Source: Comamonadaceae bacterium
GTDB lineage: Bacteria > Pseudomonadota > Gammaproteobacteria > Burkholderiales > Burkholderiaceae_C
DNA length: 64,000 bases
Direction: 5' to 3'
Assembly (NCBI GenBank): GCA_027483665.1
Contig: JAIXUC010000026.1
Span: 62,001 to 126,000 of the forward strand
Shown here: positions 17,202-24,462 of the stretch, in pieces
Position numbering within the stretch: the stretch's first letter is position 1
How the letters are laid out: each line of letters begins with the position of its first letter
Notes under the pieces: generated by a model
What the model was told of the DNA's origin: nothing
Databases searched by the model: none
The model's input: the letters and a program-made list of their open reading frames with translations, nothing else
Position numbers and translations under genes: made by a program

Positions 17202-18080
17202 ATGTACACCCTGCTCATCCAAGCTGCCGAGCTCCAGCCATTGCTGGCGGCAGGAAACGTCCGAGTGTTCGACTGCAGCTTTGATTTGATGCAGCCGCAG
17301 GCTGGTGCGCAGCAATTCGCAACAGCCCACATCCCAGGTGCGACCTGCGTTCACCTCGATCAGGACCTGAGCGACAAAGCCAGCGCACCCCAGCACACGG
17401 CCAGCGGCGGACGCCACCCTCTGCCCAGCCGGAAGAACTTTGCCATCTGGGCTGGCGAGCAGGGCCTGTCGCCCGGGGTCCAAGTGGTCGTCTATGACCG
17501 CCAAGGTGCCAACTACTGCGGGCGCTTGTGGTGGATGCTGCGATGGCTGGGGCACGAAGCCGTTGCAGTGCTGGATGGCGGGCTGCAGGCCTGGCAACAA
17601 GCAGGCGGGCCCACCGAGGCGGGCGCTGCTCATCAACCAAAGCCCACGGCCCCTTACCCAGACCTTGAGCCGCTAGAGCAATTGGTCGATGCAGCAGCGG
17701 TGTTGGCGCTGATTGGCAAGCCCCACGTCAAAGTGCTCGACGCGCGCTCTGGCCCGCGCTTTCGGGCAGAAACCGAACCGCTCGATCCCGTCGCGGGCCA
17801 CATTCCGGGCGCACTCAACCGCCCGTTCTCTGAGAACATGGGCAGCGATGGCCGCTTCAAGTCGCCAGAACAATTGCGCCAAGAACTGAGCAGGCTTCTC
17901 GCACCGCCAAGCCCCGACACTTCGAAGCCGCGCGAGGTGATTCACCACTGCGGCAGTGGCGTCAGCGCGGTGCCCAACCTGATCGCACAACGTCTGGCTG
18001 GCTTGGGCCAAGGCGCGCTCTACGCTGGCAGTTGGAGCGATTGGTGTTCCGACCCCAACCGCCCCGTGGCTCAGGGCTGA
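17202..18080 (+). CDS. sseA: Sulfurtransferase (rhodanese/3-mercaptopyruvate type)
   Basis: A two-domain rhodanese of 292 aa that transfers a sulfane sulfur from thiosulfate or 3-mercaptopyruvate to an acceptor such as cyanide or a thiol. The inactive N-terminal rhodanese domain spans about residues 5-135 (VVVYDRQGANYCGRLWWMLR) and the catalytic one about 160-288. The catalytic loop is C250-G-S-G-V-S, and the CG(S/T)GV motif is characteristic of mercaptopyruvate sulfurtransferases rather than thiosulfate-specific rhodaneses. The start at 17202 is chosen because the rhodanese fold begins there. It converges with polA, 14 bases away. The family is sure; the preferred sulfur donor is inferred. 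Confidence 0.93.
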   Translation: MYTLLIQAAELQPLLAAGNVRVFDCSFDLMQPQAGAQQFATAHIPGATCVHLDQDLSDKASAPQHTASGGRHPLPSRKNFAIWAGEQGLSPGVQVVVYDRQGANYCGRLWWMLRWLGHEAVAVLDGGLQAWQQAGGPTEAGAAHQPKPTAPYPDLEPLEQLVDAAAVLALIGKPHVKVLDARSGPRFRAETEPLDPVAGHIPGALNRPFSENMGSDGRFKSPEQLRQELSRLLAPPSPDTSKPREVIHHCGSGVSAVPNLIAQRLAGLGQGALYAGSWSDWCSDPNRPVAQG

Positions 18081-18094
18081 AGACCCCCACCCAG

Positions 18095-20896
18095 TCAGTG
18101 CGCCTGATCCCAATTCAAACCCACACCAATCTCCGCCAGCAACGGCACGCGCAGCTTGGCAACGTTAGCCATCAAGGCGGGCACTTCGGCTTGAACCCAA
18201 GCCACTTCGGCCTCGGGCACCTCGAACACCAGCTCGTCGTGCACCTGCATGACCATGCGCGTCGCCCTGCCCTGGGCATCAATCGCGGCCTGCACCGCAT
18301 TCATGCTGAGCTTGATCAGATCTGCCGCTGTACCTTGCATGGGCGCGTTGATGGCCGCACGCTCTGCACCGCTGCGCCGCGGGCCATTGGGTGAATTGAT
18401 CTCTGGCAGATACAGCCGTCGCCCAAACACCGTCTCGACATACCCGCGCGCTTTGGCCGACACGCGGGTGTCGTCCATGTAGCGCTTGACACCCGCGAAG
18501 CGCGCAAAGTAGCGCTCGATGTAGTTGCGCGCCGCCGTGTTGTCGATGGACAAGGCCTTGGCCAAGCCGAAACTGCTCATGCCGTAGATCAGGCCAAAGT
18601 TGATGACCTTGGCATAGCGGCGCTGCTCGCTGGACACCTGCTCCGGCTCCAAGCCGAACACCTCTGCTGCGGTGGCGCGGTGTACGTCGATGCCTTCATG
18701 AAAGGCGCGCAGCAGCGCCGGGTCTTCGCTGATGTGGGCCATGATTCGAAGCTCGATCTGGCTGTAGTCGGCACTGGCAATGCAGTGCCCGGGCGCTGCC
18801 ACAAAAGCCTCACGCACGCGGCGGCCCTCGGGTGTGCGAATCGGGATGTTCTGAAGATTCGGGTCGTTGCTCGACAAACGCCCCGTCACCGCCACAGCCT
18901 GTGCGTAGTGGGTGTGCACGCGCCCGGTACGCGGGTTGGCCATGCCGCCCAATTTGTCGGTGTAGGTGCCCTTGAGTTTGGACAGACCCCGGTGCTCCAG
19001 AATTTTGGCGGGCAAGGGGTAGTCCTCGGCCAGCTTTTCCAGCACTTCTTCGTCGGTGCTCGGCGCGCCGGTGGCGGTCTTCTTGACCACAGGCAAGCCC
19101 AGCTTGCCAAAGAAGATCTCTCCAATCTGCTTGGGGCTGCCCAGGTTGAAGGGCTGGCCCGCCAACGCGTGGGCCTCTTGCTCCAACTGCATGATGCGCT
19201 GCCCCAGCGCGTGGCTTTGTTGCGCCAAAGCTGCAGCGTCAATCAGCACCCCGTGGCGCTCGATGCGGTAGAGCGTTTCACTGCTGGCCACTTCCAGATC
19301 GTAGATGAACCGCAAACGATCGTCGGCCTGCAGCCGCGGCCACAACACTTGGTGGACGGCCAAGGTTTGGTCGGCGTCTTCACAGGCGTATTGCGATGCA
19401 CGCTCGACATCGACCTGGCTGAACGGTATTTGGTGCGCCCCCTTGCCACACAAGTCCTCGTAGGACAGACCACCGCGCCCCAAATGCCGCTCTGCCAGAC
19501 TGGCCAGGGCGTGCGGCTTGTGCACCTCCAGCACATAGCTTTGCAACATGGTGTCATGTGCGTAGCCGTGTACCTCGATGCCGTGGTTGGCCAACACATG
19601 GCGGTCGTACTTGATGTGTTGACCCAGCTTGGCGTGGCGCGCGTCTTCCAGCCAAGGCTTCAAGCGCGCCAGCACTGCATCGCGTGGCAACTGGGCCGGC
19701 GCACCAGGGTAGTCGTGCCCCAGCGGGATGTAGGCTGCCTCGCCCGGCTCGATGCTGAGCGAGAAGCCAATGATCTGCGCCAACATCGCGTCGAGCGAGG
19801 TGGTTTCGGTGTCAATCGCCACCAGCGGCGCTGCCTGCGCACGCGCGAGCCAATCTTCGAGCGTCGGCCAGTCGAGCACGGTGGTGTAGCGCAGCGTGGT
19901 GGGTGCTGCAGGGGGCGTCGGGGCAGCCTCTTCAGGCAAGGCCTCCCAAGCGCGCTGGCCACCAGCAGCAGCCCGATCACCAGCGCCGGGCGAGCGGGGA
20001 CCCGCAGCACCACCGGCAAGCAGTGATCGCGCTAAACCCTTGAAGCCATAGCGCTCGCAAAATGCGATCAGACCGTCCACATCGGTGGCTCCAACGGCCA
20101 ATGCGTCCAGCGCAGGCAAACTGGGAATGTGCGCTTGCAGATCACAGTCGGTCTTGATGGTCAGCAGCTGTCGCCCAGTGGGCAACCAAGGCAGCGCAGC
20201 CCGAAGGTTTTCTCCAGCCACGCCTTTCACCTCATCGGCACGCGCGATCAACGCATCGAGGCTGCCGTACTCCGCCAGCCATTTGGCGGCTGTTTTGGGG
20301 CCGACTTTGTCGACCCCGGGCACGTTGTCGACCGCATCGCCCACCAAAGCTTGAAAGTCGACCATGCGCTGCGGCGGCACGCCAAACTCTGCTTGCACGC
20401 CCGCCACGTCGCGCTTCTTGCCGTTCATGGTGTCGATGATGGTGATGTGCTCATTGACCAGTTGCGACAGGTCCTTGTCACCGCTGGACACGATGACTTG
20501 CAAGCCCTGCCCGGCTGCCGTCACAGCCAGGGTGCCAATGACATCGTCGGCCTCCACGTCGGGCACGTCGAGCACCAGCCAGCCCAACAACCGCATGACC
20601 TCGTGGATCGCAGGAATCTGGCTGCGCAAGTCGTCGGGCATGGGCGAGCGATGGGCTTTGTACGCGGGGTAAAGCGCGTCGCGAAAAGTCGGGCCACTGG
20701 CATCGAACACACAGACCGCGCGGTTGGCGGGCACTTCGCGGCGCAAGCTTTGCACCATGTTGATCATCCCGCGAATGGCACCCGTGGCCGGGCTGCTGGG
20801 GTCACCGGGGATAGCCCTCAAATCGGGCATGGCGTGGAATGCTCGGTAAAGATAGCTGGAGCCATCGACCAGCAACAGGGTTTGCTCAGGGCTCAT
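18095..20896 (-). CDS. polA: DNA polymerase I
   Basis: The repair and Okazaki-fragment polymerase, 933 aa, with all three activities apparently intact. The 5'-3' nuclease domain starts LLLVDGSSYLYRAFHA (about residues 7-22) and includes GDKDLSQLV. The 3'-5' exonuclease keeps its first acidic pair in VAIDTETTSLD. The polymerase shows motif A (ADYSQIELRIMAH), motif B (RRYAKVINFGLIYGMS) and motif C (VHDELVFE). An in-frame ATG three codons upstream (20905) is an alternative start. It is divergent from a small exported protein gene, whose start is only 41 bases away, so promoters must overlap the coding ends. Confidence 0.98.
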   Translation of the reverse strand: MSPEQTLLLVDGSSYLYRAFHAMPDLRAIPGDPSSPATGAIRGMINMVQSLRREVPANRAVCVFDASGPTFRDALYPAYKAHRSPMPDDLRSQIPAIHEVMRLLGWLVLDVPDVEADDVIGTLAVTAAGQGLQVIVSSGDKDLSQLVNEHITIIDTMNGKKRDVAGVQAEFGVPPQRMVDFQALVGDAVDNVPGVDKVGPKTAAKWLAEYGSLDALIARADEVKGVAGENLRAALPWLPTGRQLLTIKTDCDLQAHIPSLPALDALAVGATDVDGLIAFCERYGFKGLARSLLAGGAAGPRSPGAGDRAAAGGQRAWEALPEEAAPTPPAAPTTLRYTTVLDWPTLEDWLARAQAAPLVAIDTETTSLDAMLAQIIGFSLSIEPGEAAYIPLGHDYPGAPAQLPRDAVLARLKPWLEDARHAKLGQHIKYDRHVLANHGIEVHGYAHDTMLQSYVLEVHKPHALASLAERHLGRGGLSYEDLCGKGAHQIPFSQVDVERASQYACEDADQTLAVHQVLWPRLQADDRLRFIYDLEVASSETLYRIERHGVLIDAAALAQQSHALGQRIMQLEQEAHALAGQPFNLGSPKQIGEIFFGKLGLPVVKKTATGAPSTDEEVLEKLAEDYPLPAKILEHRGLSKLKGTYTDKLGGMANPRTGRVHTHYAQAVAVTGRLSSNDPNLQNIPIRTPEGRRVREAFVAAPGHCIASADYSQIELRIMAHISEDPALLRAFHEGIDVHRATAAEVFGLEPEQVSSEQRRYAKVINFGLIYGMSSFGLAKALSIDNTAARNYIERYFARFAGVKRYMDDTRVSAKARGYVETVFGRRLYLPEINSPNGPRRSGAERAAINAPMQGTAADLIKLSMNAVQAAIDAQGRATRMVMQVHDELVFEVPEAEVAWVQAEVPALMANVAKLRVPLLAEIGVGLNWDQAH

Positions 20897-20937
20897 CCGG
20901 ACCATTGTGCCGATGCCCGGCCCCCTACAATCGCGGC

Positions 20938-21270
20938 ATGCTCAAACCTACTCCGTGCGCTGCATTTTTAGCCACCCTTTTCTTGCTGATCTGCGCCGCT
21001 CCAGCCCTGGTTTTGGCCCAAGACGGGTTGGTGCAAGCGGCCAAGCAGGGCACCGAACAGCGCATCGAGCGTTTGAGTTTCGAAGATGGCGGCGTTCGCG
21101 TCGATGAACTGCGCGTCGGCGGGCAGACACAGAGCATCACGGTGCAACCCAAGGCGGATGTGCCTGCTTATGAAATCCAGCCCAACAACGGTACCCGTGC
21201 ACGTGGCCCGGGCCAAGGCGCTGGCATGGCCGCGCCGGGCCAGCGGGTGTGGAACGTGCTGAAGTTCTGA
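20938..21270 (+). CDS. Small exported protein of unknown function
   Basis: A 110-aa protein with a clear Sec signal peptide (about residues 1-27: basic start, hydrophobic core FLATLFLLICAAPALV, cleavage after ALVLAQ-like AxA pattern). The mature part is small and polar; FEDGGVRVDELRVGGQTQSI suggests beta strands, and a Gly/Arg-rich stretch precedes the end NVLKF. I do not recognise a family. Similar short exported proteins sit between polA and thrB in Comamonadaceae, so this is probably a conserved but uncharacterised periplasmic protein. It is 25 bases ahead of thrB and could be cotranscribed with it. Confidence 0.75.
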   Translation: MLKPTPCAAFLATLFLLICAAPALVLAQDGLVQAAKQGTEQRIERLSFEDGGVRVDELRVGGQTQSITVQPKADVPAYEIQPNNGTRARGPGQGAGMAAPGQRVWNVLKF

Positions 21271-21295
21271 CGTCGCCTCAAGACCCCCTGCAGCG

Positions 21296-22303
21296 ATGGC
21301 GGTTTTTACAGAGGTGGCTTTTGAGGAAGCCAGTGATTTGATGCGCAGCCTCGGGCTGGGCGAATTGGTTGAACTCACGGGCTGCCCCGGTGGAATTGAA
21401 AACACCAATTACTTTGCTGTGACCCAGCAGGGCGGCATTCGCCAAGAACACGTCCTGACACTTTTCGAACGTCTGGGCTTCGAGCAGTTGCCGTTCTATC
21501 TGCACCTCATGAAGCACTTGGCGCAGCGTGGCATTCCGGTGCCCGACCCTCGCCCAGCCAGCAACATGGGCGAGCGCTTCTCGCACCCAGCCAGTGCCTT
21601 GCTGCTGCAAGTTCGGGGAAAGCCGGCCGCAGTGGTCAACCGCCTGCAGGGGCGCAGTGAACTGTCCCCGGGCACCGCACACGTTGAACAAGTGGGGGCC
21701 ATGCTGGCGCGCATGCACCTGGCGGGTAGGGACTACGACCGCCATCAACCCAACCTACGCGGCCTGAAGTGGTGGAACGAAACCGTGCCTGTGGTGCTGC
21801 CACACGTGCACAGCACACAGGCCGATCTGCTCCAGAGCGAGTTGGCCTATCAGAACCACATGGCCGCAGGTTCAGCTTATGCGGCGCTGCCGCGGGGACC
21901 GGTGCACGCTGATCTGTTTCGCGACAACGTCATGTTCGAGGGTGCCGCAGCCCAAGTGCGCCTGTCGGGCTTTTTCGACTTTTACTTTGCAGGCGTAGAC
22001 ACTTGGTTGTTCGATCTGGCTGTTTGTCTCAACGATTGGTGCATCTATTTGCCCACTGGTGAAAGTGATGACTGCAGGACGCGAGCGTTCTTGCGCGCCT
22101 ACGAATCTGTACGGCCGCTGGAACGCGCCGAGCGGCGCTTGCTGCCTGCCATGCTGCGCGCCGGTGCGCTGCGTTTTTGGGTCTCGCGCTTGTGGGATTT
22201 CCATTTGCCACGTGCAGCCAGCCTGCTGCAGCCCCACGACCCAGTCCACTTCGAACGGGTGCTGCGCCAACGCGTGATGCACCCTGTCACACTCGGCGCA
22301 TGA
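21296..22303 (+). CDS. thrB: Homoserine kinase (aminoglycoside-phosphotransferase-like ThrB)
   Basis: Phosphorylates homoserine to O-phosphohomoserine in threonine synthesis; 335 aa. It belongs to the APH-fold kinases, not the GHMP-fold ThrB of enterobacteria. The N-terminal part shows LTGCPGGIENTNYFAV, and the catalytic loop is HADLFRDNVMFEG with the catalytic Asp and Asn, followed by a DFYFAGVDTWLFDLA metal-binding region. Start MAVFTEV is the standard beginning in Burkholderiales. Its TGA overlaps the ATG of the next gene (ATGA), so the membrane protein is translationally coupled. Other threonine genes (hom, thrC) are not in the window. Confidence 0.96.
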   Translation: MAVFTEVAFEEASDLMRSLGLGELVELTGCPGGIENTNYFAVTQQGGIRQEHVLTLFERLGFEQLPFYLHLMKHLAQRGIPVPDPRPASNMGERFSHPASALLLQVRGKPAAVVNRLQGRSELSPGTAHVEQVGAMLARMHLAGRDYDRHQPNLRGLKWWNETVPVVLPHVHSTQADLLQSELAYQNHMAAGSAYAALPRGPVHADLFRDNVMFEGAAAQVRLSGFFDFYFAGVDTWLFDLAVCLNDWCIYLPTGESDDCRTRAFLRAYESVRPLERAERRLLPAMLRAGALRFWVSRLWDFHLPRAASLLQPHDPVHFERVLRQRVMHPVTLGA

Positions 22304-23118
22304 AGCTGCGAATCTTGCCTGCACGCACGGGCGCCCAGTGGGTCAGGACTGCTCTGCGCACTTTTTTCCGGCAACCCTTGGCTTTGGGCGGCTTGTTTTT
22401 CATGTTCGTGGCCATCGTGGCGGTGGTGTCACTGGTGCCGGTCCTCGGCAGTGTGCTGGCGCTGGGCTTGTTGCCCTCAGCCACGTTGGGCCTCATGGCT
22501 GCTACCCGCGAAGCCTCTCAGGGCCGTTTCCCCATGCCCTTGGTCCTGCTCACGGCCTGGCGCGGTGGGCCGGAGCAAACCCGTGCCATGGTGGTGCTTG
22601 GCGCTTTGTACGCCGGTCTGTTTCTGATCATCATGGGCGTCTCGGCACTGATTGACGGTGGTGACTTTGCCCGGGTTTACTTGTTGGGCGAAAAGCTGGA
22701 TGCCGACTTGGCGAACCAAAGTGACTTTCAGGCTGCCATGTGGGTGTCTATGGCGCTGTATCTGCCGCTGTCGCTGATGTTCTGGCACGCGCCCGCTTTG
22801 GTGCACTGGCATCGGGTGTCGCCGGTCAAGGCCTTGTTTTTCAGCCTGGTGGCTTGCCTGCGCAATTTTGGCGCGTACTTCGTGTTCGCCATGGTCTGGA
22901 TGCTGGTGTTCATGGGCGCGGTCATCTTGGTCTCGGTGTTGTTGACGATCGTCAGCGTGCTGCTGGGCCAGAGCCAACCCAACACAGCGGCCATGGTGCC
23001 GGTCGTGCTGCTCATGGCGGCCATGTTCATGGTGTCCACCTATTTCACTTTTCTCGATACCTTCGAGCACCCCGAGGGGCCCCTCGTCCCTCCCGTTCAG
23101 GAGCCCCCCCATGTCTGA
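22300..23118 (+). CDS. BPSS1780-family integral membrane protein
   Basis: A 272-aa inner-membrane protein with about six hydrophobic helices and the N-terminal pattern RTGAQWVRTALRTFFRQPL that is typical of the BPSS1780 family, named after a Burkholderia pseudomallei gene. Function is unknown. The ATG at 22300 overlaps the thrB stop, and this gene's stop overlaps the next start at 23111 by 8 bases, so thrB, this gene and the FecR-like gene form one tightly coupled operon. The family recognition is from the N-terminal pattern and from the position next to thrB, which is conserved in Burkholderiales. Confidence 0.88.
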   Translation: MKLRILPARTGAQWVRTALRTFFRQPLALGGLFFMFVAIVAVVSLVPVLGSVLALGLLPSATLGLMAATREASQGRFPMPLVLLTAWRGGPEQTRAMVVLGALYAGLFLIIMGVSALIDGGDFARVYLLGEKLDADLANQSDFQAAMWVSMALYLPLSLMFWHAPALVHWHRVSPVKALFFSLVACLRNFGAYFVFAMVWMLVFMGAVILVSVLLTIVSVLLGQSQPNTAAMVPVVLLMAAMFMVSTYFTFLDTFEHPEGPLVPPVQEPPHV

Positions 23119-23869
23119 TCACCAACTCTCAGGGCGTACCGAATCCGAAGTCCTCTGGACCCAGCGTCGCACCTTCTTGCAGGCTGCAGCCGCATGGACC
23201 GCGCTGGGCGGCTACGCCACTGCCCAGGCGCAGCAGCGCAGCAACGTGGTCGAGCTGATAGGTGACGCCATGCTCAACGGGCAACCCATGCAAAGGCAGC
23301 AAAGCGTGGTCAGTGGGGACGACATCCAGACAGGGCCAGCCAGCAGTCTGATCTTCGTGATTGGCAACTCGTCGTTCCAAGTCCGACAGAACTCGCGCCT
23401 GGTGGTCGAACGCGGCAGCGTCATCAATGCGACAAGCGTGCTGCGCCTGATCACCGGTGCCGTTGGTAGCTTCTGGGGTAAGGGAACGCAGCGACTGATC
23501 GTCACCCCTACCCTGACTGCAGGCATCCGCGGCACCTCGGTCTACACAGAGATCTTTGCGGACCAAGGCGGGCGCAGCTACCTGTGCAACTGCCATGGTG
23601 TGATCGACGTTGCGGCGGGTGGTGACCGGGTGGTGAGCGAGGCGTCCTACCACCAAGCTTTCTGGGGTGAGGTTGCTCCGCGCAATGGCCGCCTTTTAAA
23701 CCCGGCCGGTGCCATCAACCACACGGACGAGGAAATGGAAGCCTTGGCCGCGCTGGTCGGCCAGCGCACCGCCTGGCAAATTCAAGGCCGCAAAGGGGTT
23801 AAAGACGGCAAGGGCTATATGGATGCCAACCCTGCTGGCATTCACCCTGCCGAGCAGCTGCGACGCTGA
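23111..23869 (+). CDS. Exported FecR-domain protein
   Basis: A 252-aa protein with an N-terminal export signal that contains an Arg pair (TQRRTFLQAAAAW, then a hydrophobic stretch ending ATAQAQQ), so it may be a Tat or Sec substrate. Residues about 45-175 form a FecR-like domain: repeated beta strands, GDDIQTGPASSLIFVIG and an adjacent VRQNSRLVVERG, followed by TAGIRGTSVYTEI and a CNCHG motif typical of stand-alone FecR proteins. Classical FecR proteins relay signals from TonB receptors to sigma factors, but no sigma factor, receptor or anti-sigma region is present here, so the role must differ. It overlaps the previous gene by 8 bases and converges with the TPR gene. Confidence 0.85.
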   Translation: MSDHQLSGRTESEVLWTQRRTFLQAAAAWTALGGYATAQAQQRSNVVELIGDAMLNGQPMQRQQSVVSGDDIQTGPASSLIFVIGNSSFQVRQNSRLVVERGSVINATSVLRLITGAVGSFWGKGTQRLIVTPTLTAGIRGTSVYTEIFADQGGRSYLCNCHGVIDVAAGGDRVVSEASYHQAFWGEVAPRNGRLLNPAGAINHTDEEMEALAALVGQRTAWQIQGRKGVKDGKGYMDANPAGIHPAEQLRR

Positions 23870-23910
23870 TTGGCGGAGGGCAAGCCTTCAGCGAGGCTAT
23901 TGCCACGCGC

Positions 23911-24411
23911 TCAAGGATTAGCAGTTTTGTAGGCCCGCAACGCTTTCTGCAGGTCCACGTACTCTTCGCAGGTGCGACTGCCGCACAGCCGCTCGAGGTC
24001 GGCCAAATGACGCTCCGCCTCGGCTGGCTTGCGAGCCATGAGGTAGGCCTCACCGATGTACTCGTGTGCGCCTTTGTGCTGCGGGTTGATCTGCAAAGCC
24101 ATGCGGTAGTGCTCAAAAGCTTTGTCGAGGTCGGGGCGCGCCTGCTTGCGGTAGCTGTAGCCCAGCAGGTTGTGAACCTCGGCGTTGCGCGGCTCTTCAC
24201 GCGCTGCAACCCGCAGTTCCGCCAACGCTTTGGACCACTGTTGCGCGGCAATGGCCGTGCGAGCCGCCGACAAGCGCTCAGCCACTGAAGGCTGCGCCAC
24301 CTCGGGGCCGGTGTCCGCCGCATTCGCAGCTGTGGGCCAAACAGCCAGCAAGGCCGCACCCAACAGCACTTGGGCTGCGGTCATTGAAATCAAAGCAATC
24401 GGCTGACGCAT
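23911..24411 (-). CDS. Periplasmic tetratricopeptide-repeat protein
   Basis: A 166-aa protein with a Sec signal peptide (about residues 1-32, ending AANAADT) and two to three tetratricopeptide repeats in the mature part (about 50-150), for example WSKALAELRVAAREEPRNAE and KGAHEYIGEAYLMARKPAEA. TPR repeats form helical scaffolds that bind other proteins. The C-terminal region LERLCGSRTCEEYVDL has two Cys that could form a disulfide in the periplasm. It lies downstream of, and on the same strand as, the uvrD gene's end on one side and converges with the FecR-like gene on the other. No partner can be named. Confidence 0.85.
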   Translation of the reverse strand: MRQPIALISMTAAQVLLGAALLAVWPTAANAADTGPEVAQPSVAERLSAARTAIAAQQWSKALAELRVAAREEPRNAEVHNLLGYSYRKQARPDLDKAFEHYRMALQINPQHKGAHEYIGEAYLMARKPAEAERHLADLERLCGSRTCEEYVDLQKALRAYKTANP

Positions 24412-24462
24412 GAGGAATCTCCTGACGACATGGGACTGTGCAGAATGGCTGCCCCGCCAAAG

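Noticed and set aside
15974-17332. 452-codon open frame opposite the Rieske, EamA and sulfurtransferase genes
   Set aside because: It crosses three real genes on the other strand, so it cannot be a coding unit.
18680-20026. 448-codon open frame opposite polA
   Set aside because: Antisense to intact polymerase motifs; His/Gln/Arg-rich translation.
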